Of a stretch of 44,896 nt of DNA, positions 34,969 to 43,556 are shown piece by piece; positions within the stretch are counted from its first letter, which is position 1, and each line of letters starts with the position of its first letter. The stretch comes from an uncultured Bacilli bacterium. GTDB taxonomy: Bacteria; Bacillota_I; Bacilli_A; RF39; UBA660. The DNA lies in assembly GCA_944329425.1 (NCBI GenBank), contig CALVIG010000009.1:1-44896 (forward strand), read 5' to 3'. The translations under genes were made by a program, and so were the position numbers. The notes beneath the pieces were generated by a model that saw only the letters and a list, made by a program, of their open reading frames with translations, had not been told where the DNA came from and ran no database searches.

Positions 34969-35394
34969 ATGATAGTAAAATACACTGATAAAGAATTGGA
35001 TTTATTAGCAAGATTAATGCGAGCTGAAGCTTTAGGTGAAGGGAATCTTGGAATGTTAATGGTTGGAAACGTTGGTGTTAACAGAGTTATCGCTGATTGC
35101 TTAGATTTTAAAAACACAAGAACCATATATGATATGGTTTACCAATCTCCGGGTGGCTTTTCTGGTGTAGATAGTGCATTGTTTCAAAGTTCTTCAACCA
35201 CCTCAGAAAAAAATCTTGCTAAAAGGGTAATAAGGGGTGAATATTTTCATCCCGCAACAAACGCTTTATGGTTTTATGCTCCTGGCACTGGAAATACTTG
35301 TAAAACAACTTGGTTTAATCAAGCTAACGCAGGAAAATATAAAAACCACTGCTTTTATGAACCCGCCCAAGGGGTATGTAAAGAATTACATTAA
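34969..35394 (+). CDS. SleB/CwlJ-type cell wall hydrolase
   Basis: 141 residues, the whole length of the Hydrolase_2 domain. The catalytic Glu is in RLMRAEALGEG (Glu20). VGNVGVNRV, TIYDMVYQSPGGFSGV and the end HPATNALWFYAPG are typical. SleB/CwlJ enzymes cut muramic-delta-lactam cortex peptidoglycan in spore germination; related forms act in growing cells. Like CwlJ it has no signal peptide. ATG 34969 follows AGGTGATTAA. Its neighbours are LysM wall proteins. Confidence 0.88.
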   Translation: MIVKYTDKELDLLARLMRAEALGEGNLGMLMVGNVGVNRVIADCLDFKNTRTIYDMVYQSPGGFSGVDSALFQSSSTTSEKNLAKRVIRGEYFHPATNALWFYAPGTGNTCKTTWFNQANAGKYKNHCFYEPAQGVCKELH

Positions 35395-35422
35395 AAAAAC
35401 TTATCATTTGATAAGCTTTTTT
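35393..35422 (+). terminator. Bidirectional terminator
   Basis: Stem CTTAT/ATAAG extended by A- and T-tracts (35393-35422) between the hydrolase gene and the convergent truncated amidase. Confidence 0.75.
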
Positions 35423-36563
35423 TATGGAATAATTAGTGTTTGTCCAATGTTTAAAACATCTGAAGTTAAATTATTTACCATTCTAATTTGATTTATACTA
35501 ACCCCATACTTATTAGCAATAGACCACAAGTTATCTCCTTTTTGAACCACGTACAAGCTAGGCATACCGGTTGACTTTAAAGGTATCGTTAAAACTTGTC
35601 CTATAGTTATAACATCACTATTTAAATTGTTTTCCATAATTATATCATTAACGTTAACTCCGTATTTACTTGCAATGGAAAATAAGCTGTCTCCCCTTTG
35701 AACTACGTATAAATTATTATCGGTAACATCTTCATCATTTCCGGTACTTTCAACATCATTTGGAATGGTTAAAACTTGTCCAACCGCCAAATAATCACTA
35801 GATAAATTATTTTTATTTATAATGGCACTAGGTGTAGTACTATATTTTTGTGCTATTGAATAAAGTGTATCTCCTTTTTGAACAACATAAGTCATCGAAG
35901 TATTTTCATTACTTGTACCACTATTCCCGGAGTTCGGAATTTTTAATACCTGGCCTACGTATATGGTATTATTTACCAAATCATTTAAATTAACCAATTC
36001 ATCAACCGTGGTATTATTAGCATTTGCTATTGACCATAAACTATCGCCCTTTTGTACTACGTATGTAACGTTCGTTTGATCAGAAGGTGCAACCCCTGGT
36101 ATAACTAGTTTTTGACCAACACTTATTAAGTTTGAACTTAAATTATTAGCGTTTTTTAACTCGTTAACACCAACGTTAAACCTTTTTGCTATTGACCACA
36201 AACTATCACCTTTTTGGACCGTATAAGTATTATTAACCGTATTTTCTCCAGGTGCCGAATAATTATATCCTTTATATTCCGCAACGGCCTTTACAACGGC
36301 CTCTGCCCACTTTTCCCAATCGTTTCTAATTTGGTTTTTATCATCTTTAGTGGAATCTAAAAACGCATATTCAATCAAAACAGATTCAGCAGGACTAGTA
36401 TCTCTTATAATGTAATAATAATCTTTGTTAGAATTAGATGGTAATTTTCTTTGATACCACTTTCTTACGTTTTGACCCGTTTCTTCTAAATTATCTAATA
36501 TCATCTTAGCAAAAGTATCATTATTTCTAAGTGCATATACTACTTCAGCACCATCGCCACCTC
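35422..36563 (-). pseudogene. LysM amidase gene cut in two by cassette insertion; 3' part
   Basis: The frame is open to the cassette boundary at 36563 and starts mid-domain with GGDGAEVVYALRNNDTFAKM, the region after the second zinc His of Amidase_3. The remaining amidase part keeps the catalytic Glu in VLIEYAFLDSTKDD and ends near residue 85 past ATG 36504. Five LysM domains follow (TYTVQKGDSLW, TYVVQKGDSLW, TYVVQKGDTLY, LYVVQRGDSLF, LYVVQKGDNLW). ATG 36504 has no SD and would yield half a catalytic domain. The 5' half with the zinc site must lie beyond the right edge if the array is a simple insertion. Confidence 0.8.
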
Positions 36564-36571
36564 GCGATGGT
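36550..36571. other. Recombination core: ACCATCGC-N6-GCGATGGT
   Basis: Perfect 8-bp inverted arms (36550-36557, 36564-36571) around CACCTC. The left arm is amidase coding sequence (Asp-Gly codons), the right arm is the cassette's 30-bp repeat. Arms with a 6-bp centre resemble tyrosine-recombinase core sites. Inferred from structure only. Confidence 0.6.
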
Positions 36572-36588
36572 CAAAGTGTAGTTAATTA
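36559..36588. repeat. 30-bp direct repeat, copy 1
   Basis: Identical over 30 bases to 42046-42075; both flanking bases differ on each side. It contains the stop codon of the PfkB-SIS gene and joins cassette 1 to the amidase remnant. Confidence 0.9.
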
Positions 36589-38550
36589 TAAGTCCCCTTT
36601 GTAAAAATATATTTTCATAGCGTCTTCACTATATGAAGGCTTAGATATATCTATATCAAGAAAATTTGATATAAAATAAATAAAATATTGAGAAGCAACT
36701 AATAAATCATACTCACATAATATTCCATCATATCTACTTTCAATTATTATATTATAATCATTGTGTAAATAATCTAATAGCCTTTTCTCATATGTACTTA
36801 TGCTTTTTGATTTAAAGTATATATTTTTTTTATCACTTAAATGTTCATAATTAATAAATCTTCCATGAGAAAAATTTTTCTTTTCATGAATTAAGCAATT
36901 AAAAATCCCTGATTCAATTATTTTACTTTCTAAGTCTGCTGCTGCTGATTCTGAAAAATCACCCGTGAAAATATTAAAGCAACTCCCTTTTTCAAAAAAA
37001 TCTTTTAAACTTTTTTTGTTATTTTTAAAATACTCTTCAAAATAATATTTCCAGTAGTTGATACTATTTTTAATAAAAGTTTCTAAATCATCATCTGAAT
37101 TTTTTTCAAAATACAATTTTAAAAACAAACTAGCTGGAGCCACTGCTCCTTCAAAAGATAAGAAACCTCTTTCTTTTCCCTTGTTGGTATTAGTACGATA
37201 GGATATTACATTTTTTTTAGAAATATTAGTCTTTGTTACTACCTTTTGAATTTCACCTTTTGTGATAATAAACTTTTTATCATTATCTAATAAAGATGTT
37301 CCCACAAGCAAATCATTTGTAGTACCAGAATATGTAAATAAAAATACATTATCAATATTATCATTATTTCTATAATATACATTTCTAGGTAATAAAGCTA
37401 TTGTATTCGAACCATATAAATTGTTAATAATTTTAGCAGAAAATTTTGATCCAGCGAAAGAACCACCTGTACCTACAAAAAGGTAATTCTTTCTATTAGA
37501 AAAATTAATAGTTTTTAATTTTTCATAAGCATTACTATTGATAGCATTTATTATCCTTTTTTCTAAATTATTGATATTTATGTTACATCTTTTTATTTTT
37601 TTTCTTACTGAAACTTCAAAATTTTCACATGAACAAAAATTTTTTATCTTTTTAATTTTATATAATGATTGTATATGCCCTCTAGCACCAAATTTTTTTA
37701 CAACTTTACTTGTTAATTTTGTAGCTTTTTCAAAAGTTTCATTAATAAATTTTTCATCTATCAGAAAATCATTCTTTACATATTCACTAATAAAAACTGA
37801 AAAGAAAGCATCTCCTGCACCGGTTGAATCAAGTTCGTTAGAAATAACTTTTAATTCTTTATTTATCCCTATACCATTAAATACAAAGTTCGCTCCTTTT
37901 TTACCTCTAGTTACTATTATTAATTTAGGGTCAATTATTTTATATATTTCTTCAAGTTTTTTTAAAGAAAATCTTGATTTAATATATTTTTCAACTCTTT
38001 CATTTAAATTAATAATGTCAAATTTTTTTCTTAATTTTTCTATTATTTCTTCATTAGTATAATTATCTAGTTCAAAATATTGACCTAAATCTAACATTTT
38101 TCTATTTTTAGTATTATTTATAATGATTTGATTTTTTTCATTTATATTATCAAATACTAGTGCATCATCTTTATCTATAACTGAGATTATTTTATTTGGA
38201 TTAATATTACTTTCTTCATACCACCTTTTTTGATTGCATATAGGGCATCTCTTTTTTGATTTGAATTCCAATTTATCATTAATTGTTGAATAAGAAACAT
38301 GGAAACATCTTGTCTTCAAATTTTTTATAACCTGCACATAGTTAGTTTCAACCCCTAAATCTGATAAACTTTTTATTGCAATATTCCCTGCGGCATCATC
38401 ACCACAAACTCCACATACTGAAGTTTTTATACCCATTTGACTAATATTAGCAATTATATTATGCGACGTCATCCCGCCATTAATACCTATTAACTTTTCA
38501 TTTTTATAATAAAAATCGGTTACTAAATCACCTATACTAATTATTTTCAC
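36586..38550 (-). CDS. PfkB-type sugar/nucleoside kinase fused to a SIS sugar-isomerase domain
   Basis: 654 residues. N-terminal PfkB/ribokinase domain (about 1-300) with GGMTSHNIIANISQMG and the anion-hole/catalytic motif DSTGAGDAF (241-249). An insert CPICNQKRW near 102 gives a possible metal-binding Cys pair. After a Lys-rich linker, a SIS domain (about 350-600) shows VGTGGSFAGSKFSAKII and FTYSGTTNDLL, the phospho-sugar binding loops. So one chain may phosphorylate a sugar-like substrate and isomerise or sense the product. GTG 38550 follows AAAAGGATGG and overlaps the HAD-PRTase gene by 14 bp, so expression is coupled. Substrates unknown. Confidence 0.82.
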   Translation of the reverse strand: MKIISIGDLVTDFYYKNEKLIGINGGMTSHNIIANISQMGIKTSVCGVCGDDAAGNIAIKSLSDLGVETNYVQVIKNLKTRCFHVSYSTINDKLEFKSKKRCPICNQKRWYEESNINPNKIISVIDKDDALVFDNINEKNQIIINNTKNRKMLDLGQYFELDNYTNEEIIEKLRKKFDIINLNERVEKYIKSRFSLKKLEEIYKIIDPKLIIVTRGKKGANFVFNGIGINKELKVISNELDSTGAGDAFFSVFISEYVKNDFLIDEKFINETFEKATKLTSKVVKKFGARGHIQSLYKIKKIKNFCSCENFEVSVRKKIKRCNININNLEKRIINAINSNAYEKLKTINFSNRKNYLFVGTGGSFAGSKFSAKIINNLYGSNTIALLPRNVYYRNNDNIDNVFLFTYSGTTNDLLVGTSLLDNDKKFIITKGEIQKVVTKTNISKKNVISYRTNTNKGKERGFLSFEGAVAPASLFLKLYFEKNSDDDLETFIKNSINYWKYYFEEYFKNNKKSLKDFFEKGSCFNIFTGDFSESAAADLESKIIESGIFNCLIHEKKNFSHGRFINYEHLSDKKNIYFKSKSISTYEKRLLDYLHNDYNIIIESRYDGILCEYDLLVASQYFIYFISNFLDIDISKPSYSEDAMKIYFYKGDL

Positions 38551-40873
38551 GTTTTACCATCCTTTTTACATATACTACTTCACTTTTTTCATAATAATCA
38601 CCATTTTTTGCTAAACATTCTATTATTTTCCTACGATTTAAATCAAAAATACCCAAAGAATCTTCATAAGGATTTAAACTATTAGGGTCTCTCCAACTAT
38701 ATGGACTAGGAAAATATAAACCTTGAATAAAATTGAAAAAAAGTCTATAGTCTATAGCTCCATGATTATTCATAAACATTTGACTAATTCTATTAACACC
38801 TGGATATCTAACAACCACTATTTTGTCAACTTCTATTCCAATGTCATACAAAGTAGTCAATGCAAGTTGCATCGTTTTTCCAGTCAGTAAATTATCATCA
38901 ACTAAAATATACTTCTTATTTTTATCTATACCAACTTGCATAATTCCACCTGATTTTGATATATCAAAAAATCTTAAATCAATTGATTGTTTTTTGGAAT
39001 ACCCACTTGCATTTTTATTAAATTTTAAAATTGATACATCGCTTATAGCATCATTTATAGACTTTATTATAATTGGAAGTTCAATTCCACCATACGATAA
39101 ACCGCATATTCCTTTATTGGATATGTAATTATCATTTTTATATGTTAAATAACAAGTAATAAAGTTTTCAGCAAAATTATCAATTTCTCTATATGCTCTA
39201 AATTCTTTTGAATAATTGTCTTTTGTATTTTCTTGTGAAAACATTGATTGAAATTCATTTGTAACCATGATTGCATTATTTAATACACAATACAGTTCAT
39301 TGCTATCAATTGAGTAACTATCATCAAAAGAAATATATTGCATCAATTTAATTACATCTAATAAAGTTTTATATATTTTGTACATCAATGTGTTTTTATC
39401 AATTTTTTCTAAATTAATATATAATGTTTGATTTTTACTACTTTTAATTACTTGTTGATTTAATAAAATCAGTAGTTCATTTCGTATATTGTCAAGTATT
39501 CCTAAAATCATTTTTGAATTATTTAAGCTATTTAAATCGCTTGTTTTACTTATAGCTTCTATAGCATCCATAAAAAATGTTTTATTGTTATATAACCATA
39601 TATCTACCATGTCTTTTGAAGTTATATCATTTCTAGTTATTTCATCGTGATAACGATTAGATAGAAAATAATAATATACTTGTGAACCTCTCAACAAAAT
39701 ATTTTCATTATCACACATTGCATATTTCATTTTTAAAATAAATTGTTTACTCCAAAATTGTTTTAAAGGATTATCATCATCAATACCAATCCAATCATAC
39801 ATAGGAATCTTTATGCTACCACTTGATTTGTCATACAATCCATATATCCCATCTACTAATTGAAATTTGCTATTTATAATTTCATTAAAAACCATTATTC
39901 TTTTGTTTTTACCATAATTCATTTGCCTTTCTACTTTAGCATATGCCTTAGTATAATTAGTTTCCGTAGCATGTTCTAAACAAATTGTTGGTAATAATTT
40001 AGCTTTGCTTAACAAAAATAAAGTTGCATCTACACCTTTTAATATTTTATTGTTATCATCTACAATAGGAAAACATTTATCAATTTTACCACTTGTTTTA
40101 TCAACACTAAATCCTTGAGAACAATTTAACATACTATAATCATTACCTAACTCATCACCACAGTCTCCGATCCTCAGCATTGAATTTTGTGGTATGCCGA
40201 TAATTTTTTCTGCAATCTGTATAGCATTACTCTTAATAGTTGTTCCTATTTGAAATATTTTATTTCCATTATAAACACCTATCGTTAAATTAATATTTTT
40301 TGATTCAGAATTAGCAATCAAATCATTAATAATTTCTAGTACTCTATTGTTTATACTTTCATCATTAGTAGTTGTAGCAATTCTTATATTAACTATAACA
40401 TCTAATTTTTCATCCTTAGAATAAGTTACTTTACAATATTTTAATAAATCTTTTTCTTCTAATTTTTTCCATAATTCCATATCTAAACATTTTAATTTTT
40501 GTAAATCTATCGAAGATGCAATATATTTATTAACATTAAAAATATCGTTACTATCACTATTTGTTAAAAACAACCTTGCACCATCATTAGTAAGTGCATA
40601 TAATTTTGACAAATCATAATTGCTGATTCCATAATTGTTTTTTAAACCATCAACGATTTGTTTTTTTAAATCAAGCAATCCAGTTTCTCCTCTACCTGTA
40701 ATAAAAACGACAGGTATATGCCTATTTAATAAATTAGCAATCAAAGGCAAAATACGTTTATCTATTTTAGTAGAATTGCTTTCGGTTAATGTACCATCAA
40801 TATCAAAGCAAATTGCATTATACTTTTGTTCTAGAGCATTATGATAATTTTTTAATAATAATTCATCCATCAT
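38537..40873 (-). CDS. HAD phosphatase-phosphoribosyltransferase fusion
   Basis: 778 residues. The N-terminal HAD domain (about 15-280) has FDIDGTLTES with nucleophile Asp24 and Asp26, FITGRGETG, and the last acidic motif RIGDCGDELGNDYSML. A helical middle part has no known family. The C-terminal phosphoribosyltransferase domain has GICGLSYGGIELPI and the PRPP loop YILVDDNLLTGKTM (655-668), followed by IDKIVVVRYPG-like sequence. It could join a base or amine to PRPP and remove a phosphate. It starts 9 bp after the small HAD gene and overlaps the kinase-SIS gene. SD GAGGA precedes ATG 40873. Confidence 0.8.
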   Translation of the reverse strand: MMDELLLKNYHNALEQKYNAICFDIDGTLTESNSTKIDKRILPLIANLLNRHIPVVFITGRGETGLLDLKKQIVDGLKNNYGISNYDLSKLYALTNDGARLFLTNSDSNDIFNVNKYIASSIDLQKLKCLDMELWKKLEEKDLLKYCKVTYSKDEKLDVIVNIRIATTTNDESINNRVLEIINDLIANSESKNINLTIGVYNGNKIFQIGTTIKSNAIQIAEKIIGIPQNSMLRIGDCGDELGNDYSMLNCSQGFSVDKTSGKIDKCFPIVDDNNKILKGVDATLFLLSKAKLLPTICLEHATETNYTKAYAKVERQMNYGKNKRIMVFNEIINSKFQLVDGIYGLYDKSSGSIKIPMYDWIGIDDDNPLKQFWSKQFILKMKYAMCDNENILLRGSQVYYYFLSNRYHDEITRNDITSKDMVDIWLYNNKTFFMDAIEAISKTSDLNSLNNSKMILGILDNIRNELLILLNQQVIKSSKNQTLYINLEKIDKNTLMYKIYKTLLDVIKLMQYISFDDSYSIDSNELYCVLNNAIMVTNEFQSMFSQENTKDNYSKEFRAYREIDNFAENFITCYLTYKNDNYISNKGICGLSYGGIELPIIIKSINDAISDVSILKFNKNASGYSKKQSIDLRFFDISKSGGIMQVGIDKNKKYILVDDNLLTGKTMQLALTTLYDIGIEVDKIVVVRYPGVNRISQMFMNNHGAIDYRLFFNFIQGLYFPSPYSWRDPNSLNPYEDSLGIFDLNRRKIIECLAKNGDYYEKSEVVYVKRMVKRENN

Positions 40874-40882
40874 AATATCCTC

Positions 40883-41362
40883 TTATAAGACTTTTTTTAA
40901 TACATTTATTGTTTGAAATTCAGAATTGAAATTTAGATTTTCATCAAAATGTATTCCAACACCACCATGTTCTTTCCAATCCTTCAAGTTTTTAATACTA
41001 TCATCAATTAATATTTCTCCATTATTTGGTAGATAAATTGAAGTTTTTTTAACATGTGGTGGAACAAATAATATAGGTACATTAATATTACAGTTGCGAA
41101 GTTTATTAACTTTAGCCTGCATTTCAAGTAAAGTATGTATTTTTGTTAAAATAGCAATTTTTTTATTTTTTTCCTGTCCTTCTAATATATAATCAACAGC
41201 ATCATTTATTACTTTTGATTCCTCTAATAATTTAAACCAATCTAGTGTTGCAAAAAATTCTTCCCAACTTATTTTGGGTAATTGTTCTTTTTGTTGAACT
41301 ACCCTCTTTTCAGTATCAAATATAACACCATCAAAATCAATAAAAATTGGACGTTCAAACAT
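40883..41362 (-). CDS. Small HAD-like phosphatase
   Basis: 159 residues. FIDFDGVIFDTE carries Asp8 and Asp10 of HAD motif I. IAILTKIH is placed as motif II, KKTSI as the motif III Lys, and EILIDDSIKNL as motif IV. This layout is like the 5'(3')-nucleotidase-type HADs with a small cap. First gene of the three-gene metabolic operon: ATG 41362 has the SD GAGGTGAT and a TATAAT box 23 bp upstream. With two HAD domains, a PRTase and a kinase-isomerase, it suggests a phosphorylated nucleoside- or sugar-like product. Confidence 0.78.
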   Translation of the reverse strand: MFERPIFIDFDGVIFDTEKRVVQQKEQLPKISWEEFFATLDWFKLLEESKVINDAVDYILEGQEKNKKIAILTKIHTLLEMQAKVNKLRNCNINVPILFVPPHVKKTSIYLPNNGEILIDDSIKNLKDWKEHGGVGIHFDENLNFNSEFQTINVLKKVL

Positions 41363-41384
41363 AATATCACCTCTTATATTTCAT

Positions 41385-41390
41385 ATTATA
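41385..41390 (-). promoter_or_regulatory. Candidate -10 box of the cassette-1 metabolic operon
   Basis: TATAAT on the minus strand, in the 57-bp gap after the WYL gene. No good -35 at 16-18 bp, so the promoter may need an activator or be repressed by the WYL protein. Confidence 0.45.
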
Positions 41391-41419
41391 ACATATATAT
41401 AGGAAATATTATGTCTTTA

Positions 41420-42013
41420 TTATTTTTCTTTTATTTTTAATCTATTAAATTCAAAATGCCTAATGTCATTTCTTAACTCACAATAAGCTGTAACGTAAAA
41501 TCTATTATCGAATTTAAAAATTTGTATTGGATGAATGGTTCTCTCTTGCCATTCTTGATTTAAGTTTCTATATAAAATAGTTATTTTAGAATTATTAATA
41601 ATTGATTCATTTAAAATAAAATATACTTTTGAATTATCTTCTATTTTATTAGCAAAAAAATACTTACTTTTTTCTTCATTTATATCATTATTAATTTTAA
41701 TTTTTTCTAATAGTTTTTTATATTTATCAATATAAAGATAATCATTATCTTTCAAAATTTCATATATACTTTCTAATAATTGAATATCATACTTATTGAA
41801 TTGATTATATTGATTTTGCTTATTTATAATAAAATATCCACCATTAGGTCCCATAAAAGTTTCTATTGGAATACCAGATTCTTCTAGTTCTTGTTTATAA
41901 TACCTAACCATGCGTTCAGTAATTCCTAATTTTTGAGATAATTCTTTTACCGTATATTTATTACCAGTGTTTAAATAATTTAACATTTGAATTGCATTGG
42001 ATATTTTTCCCAT
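41420..42013 (-). CDS. HTH-WYL transcriptional regulator
   Basis: 197 residues. An HTH_11-type winged helix at the N-terminus (KYTVKELSQKLGITERMVRY) is followed by a ligand domain whose strand ITILYRNLNQEWQERTIHPI and segment RFYVTAYCELRNDIRHFEF match the WYL fold, with Phe-Tyr-Val in place of Trp-Tyr-Leu. The usual C-terminal WCX extension is missing. WYL repressors such as BrxR and CapW control phage-defence operons and sense nucleic acid or nucleotide ligands. SD AAAGGAG precedes ATG 42013, only 32 bp from the cassette boundary, so its promoter may lie in the neighbouring cassette. Confidence 0.82.
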   Translation of the reverse strand: MGKISNAIQMLNYLNTGNKYTVKELSQKLGITERMVRYYKQELEESGIPIETFMGPNGGYFIINKQNQYNQFNKYDIQLLESIYEILKDNDYLYIDKYKKLLEKIKINNDINEEKSKYFFANKIEDNSKVYFILNESIINNSKITILYRNLNQEWQERTIHPIQIFKFDNRFYVTAYCELRNDIRHFEFNRLKIKEK

Positions 42014-42045
42014 ATTTACTTCTCCTTTTATAACTTACTATTAAG

Positions 42046-42075
42046 ACCTCGCGATGGTCAAAGTGTAGTTAATTA
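42046..42075. repeat. 30-bp direct repeat, copy 2
   Basis: Exact copy of 36559-36588. It contains the stop codon of the HEPN gene and separates cassettes 1 and 2. Its left arm (ACTATTAA) is only an imperfect partner of GCGATGGT. Confidence 0.9.
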
Positions 42076-43550
42076 ATTTTATCTAATATCTGTAATAATT
42101 TTTCAAAATTTTCTATTGCTTCTTCAGCAACAAACCTTAAATCTTTTTTTATAGTTTTTCCATGAACAATATTATTTCTTTCAGACTTTATAGAATTAAT
42201 CATCTTATTTAATCTTGTTCTACTAATTGGTAATAGTTCATATTTATTACATTCTTTATAAACCATATAAATACTTGGTGGGTTATCAGCAATCAATTTT
42301 TTTTGCTTTGCAGAAATAAAATCTTCCTCTTTAATATAATCTTTTAAATAAAAATTTTCATAATTGACTTTTCCTGATAAAAAATTATCTACATATTGCT
42401 CGTCTTTATATTTCATTAGATACTTTTTTGTAAAATGAAAAGAAAAATTTTCAAGTGCAATATTAACTAATATTATTGCATTCCTATAATCTTTAACTAA
42501 ATAATATTTCTTTGCTTCAAACAAATAATTTAACCAATCCTCATCTTTGTTACTAATTAATTCATATTTTAGACATTCAATATCTTCATCAGAAAGAGAA
42601 ATGTTTTTATCTCCACTTGATGATAAACTTAGTGATGCAGTAAAAGGAATATTTTGAATCTCATAATCTCCCGCAAATGCACTCATTTCATAATTTATTA
42701 TCATTTTTTCGTTAACATCATTCAACCAATATCTTTTTGTTGCTCTAATATACTTTTTCAAAAAATAATTATAAATGTTAATTGCAATAGTCAAAGGTTC
42801 ACAGACACTTTCTATTTCTTTATTTACTTTTATCCAATTTTTCAAATTAACATATTTTCCAATTTCAATCGTAATTTTTGTTTTATTAAATAATCCATAT
42901 ATATCTTTTTCATTGTATACATTATTTCCAACTATAAAACTATTTTCTGAAAGTTTTACAGTTTCGCAAAAAATTGAACACTCAATATCTTTATATTTAA
43001 AATATATTTTTTTATCACTAAGAATTATATGATATGGAATTATCATTGAAACTACAGTCTTTAAATTGCTATTAATTATATTATTATAAATATTTCTCCT
43101 TGTTACTAGATTTTGTTTAAAAATGTCGCTCCAAGTATCATCATAATTATTTTCAATAAATTTCAACAATTCATCTGCGTTATTTAATTTTTCTTCTTTT
43201 CCTGATATTAAAAATAACATCATCTTTACTTGAGATAACATCTCTTTTGTAATGCAAATATTAGTAGGAGATTCTAAATCAAAATTTTTATTATCCTCAA
43301 AAAGTTTTATTGAAGTTTCAAAATAGAATTCGCTTAATTCATAATTATTTTGTGTAAAATATAAAGATCCTAAATTTCTATTTAATCTATAATAGATAAA
43401 TAAATATTCGTTTTTATCATTTAAATATATTTCTTTCAATATACTTACTAGTTTTAAACATAAATTCAACCTATCATTAAAATTATTTTTATCATTTTCA
43501 ACAAATTGCATATTTGCTAGCAAAGAATTTTTATTGATATTTTTTTCCAT
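42069..43550 (-). CDS. TPR-like protein with C-terminal HEPN RNase-type domain
   Basis: 493 residues. The N-terminal region (about 1-150) has paired helices of TPR type (YELSEFYFETSIKLFEDN). A beta-rich middle part is unrecognised. The C-terminal part starts with YRNAIILVNIALENFSFHF and ends with the HEPN active-site pattern R-x4-H, SERNNIVHG (Arg458, His463), as in RNase toxins of abortive infection and HepT-type systems. It would cut RNA when released from control. ATG 43550 is 6 bp after the fic stop codon, so the two are translated together. Family assignment of the HEPN rests on helix pattern and motif. Confidence 0.68.
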   Translation of the reverse strand: MEKNINKNSLLANMQFVENDKNNFNDRLNLCLKLVSILKEIYLNDKNEYLFIYYRLNRNLGSLYFTQNNYELSEFYFETSIKLFEDNKNFDLESPTNICITKEMLSQVKMMLFLISGKEEKLNNADELLKFIENNYDDTWSDIFKQNLVTRRNIYNNIINSNLKTVVSMIIPYHIILSDKKIYFKYKDIECSIFCETVKLSENSFIVGNNVYNEKDIYGLFNKTKITIEIGKYVNLKNWIKVNKEIESVCEPLTIAINIYNYFLKKYIRATKRYWLNDVNEKMIINYEMSAFAGDYEIQNIPFTASLSLSSSGDKNISLSDEDIECLKYELISNKDEDWLNYLFEAKKYYLVKDYRNAIILVNIALENFSFHFTKKYLMKYKDEQYVDNFLSGKVNYENFYLKDYIKEEDFISAKQKKLIADNPPSIYMVYKECNKYELLPISRTRLNKMINSIKSERNNIVHGKTIKKDLRFVAEEAIENFEKLLQILDKIN

Positions 43551-43556
43551 ATTTAT

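Larger units (their letters stand above)
36559..42045 (-). mobile_element. Cassette 1: WYL / HAD / HAD-PRTase / PfkB-SIS
   Basis: A 5,487-bp unit running from one 30-bp repeat to the base before the next. All four genes are on the minus strand. Its ends are imperfectly inverted (TAGTTAATTATAA near 36579-36591 against TAGTAAGTTATAA on the other strand near 42027-42040). No transposase, integrase or resolvase is encoded, so it must be moved in trans. CpG-containing words such as ACGT, common in nearby core genes, are rare here, which supports foreign origin. Confidence 0.65.

Noticed and set aside
36559-42075. Classical composite transposon or IS element
   Set aside because: No transposase, the flanking repeats are 30 bp and hold recombination-core structure, and each overlaps a gene end; this fits site-specific cassettes better.
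36559-42075. CRISPR repeats
   Set aside because: Only two copies, 5.5 kb apart, with genes between; no short spacers and no cas genes.
42654-43032. Plus-strand frames inside the HEPN gene
   Set aside because: Phe/Ile-rich shadows of the minus-strand gene without ribosome-binding sites.
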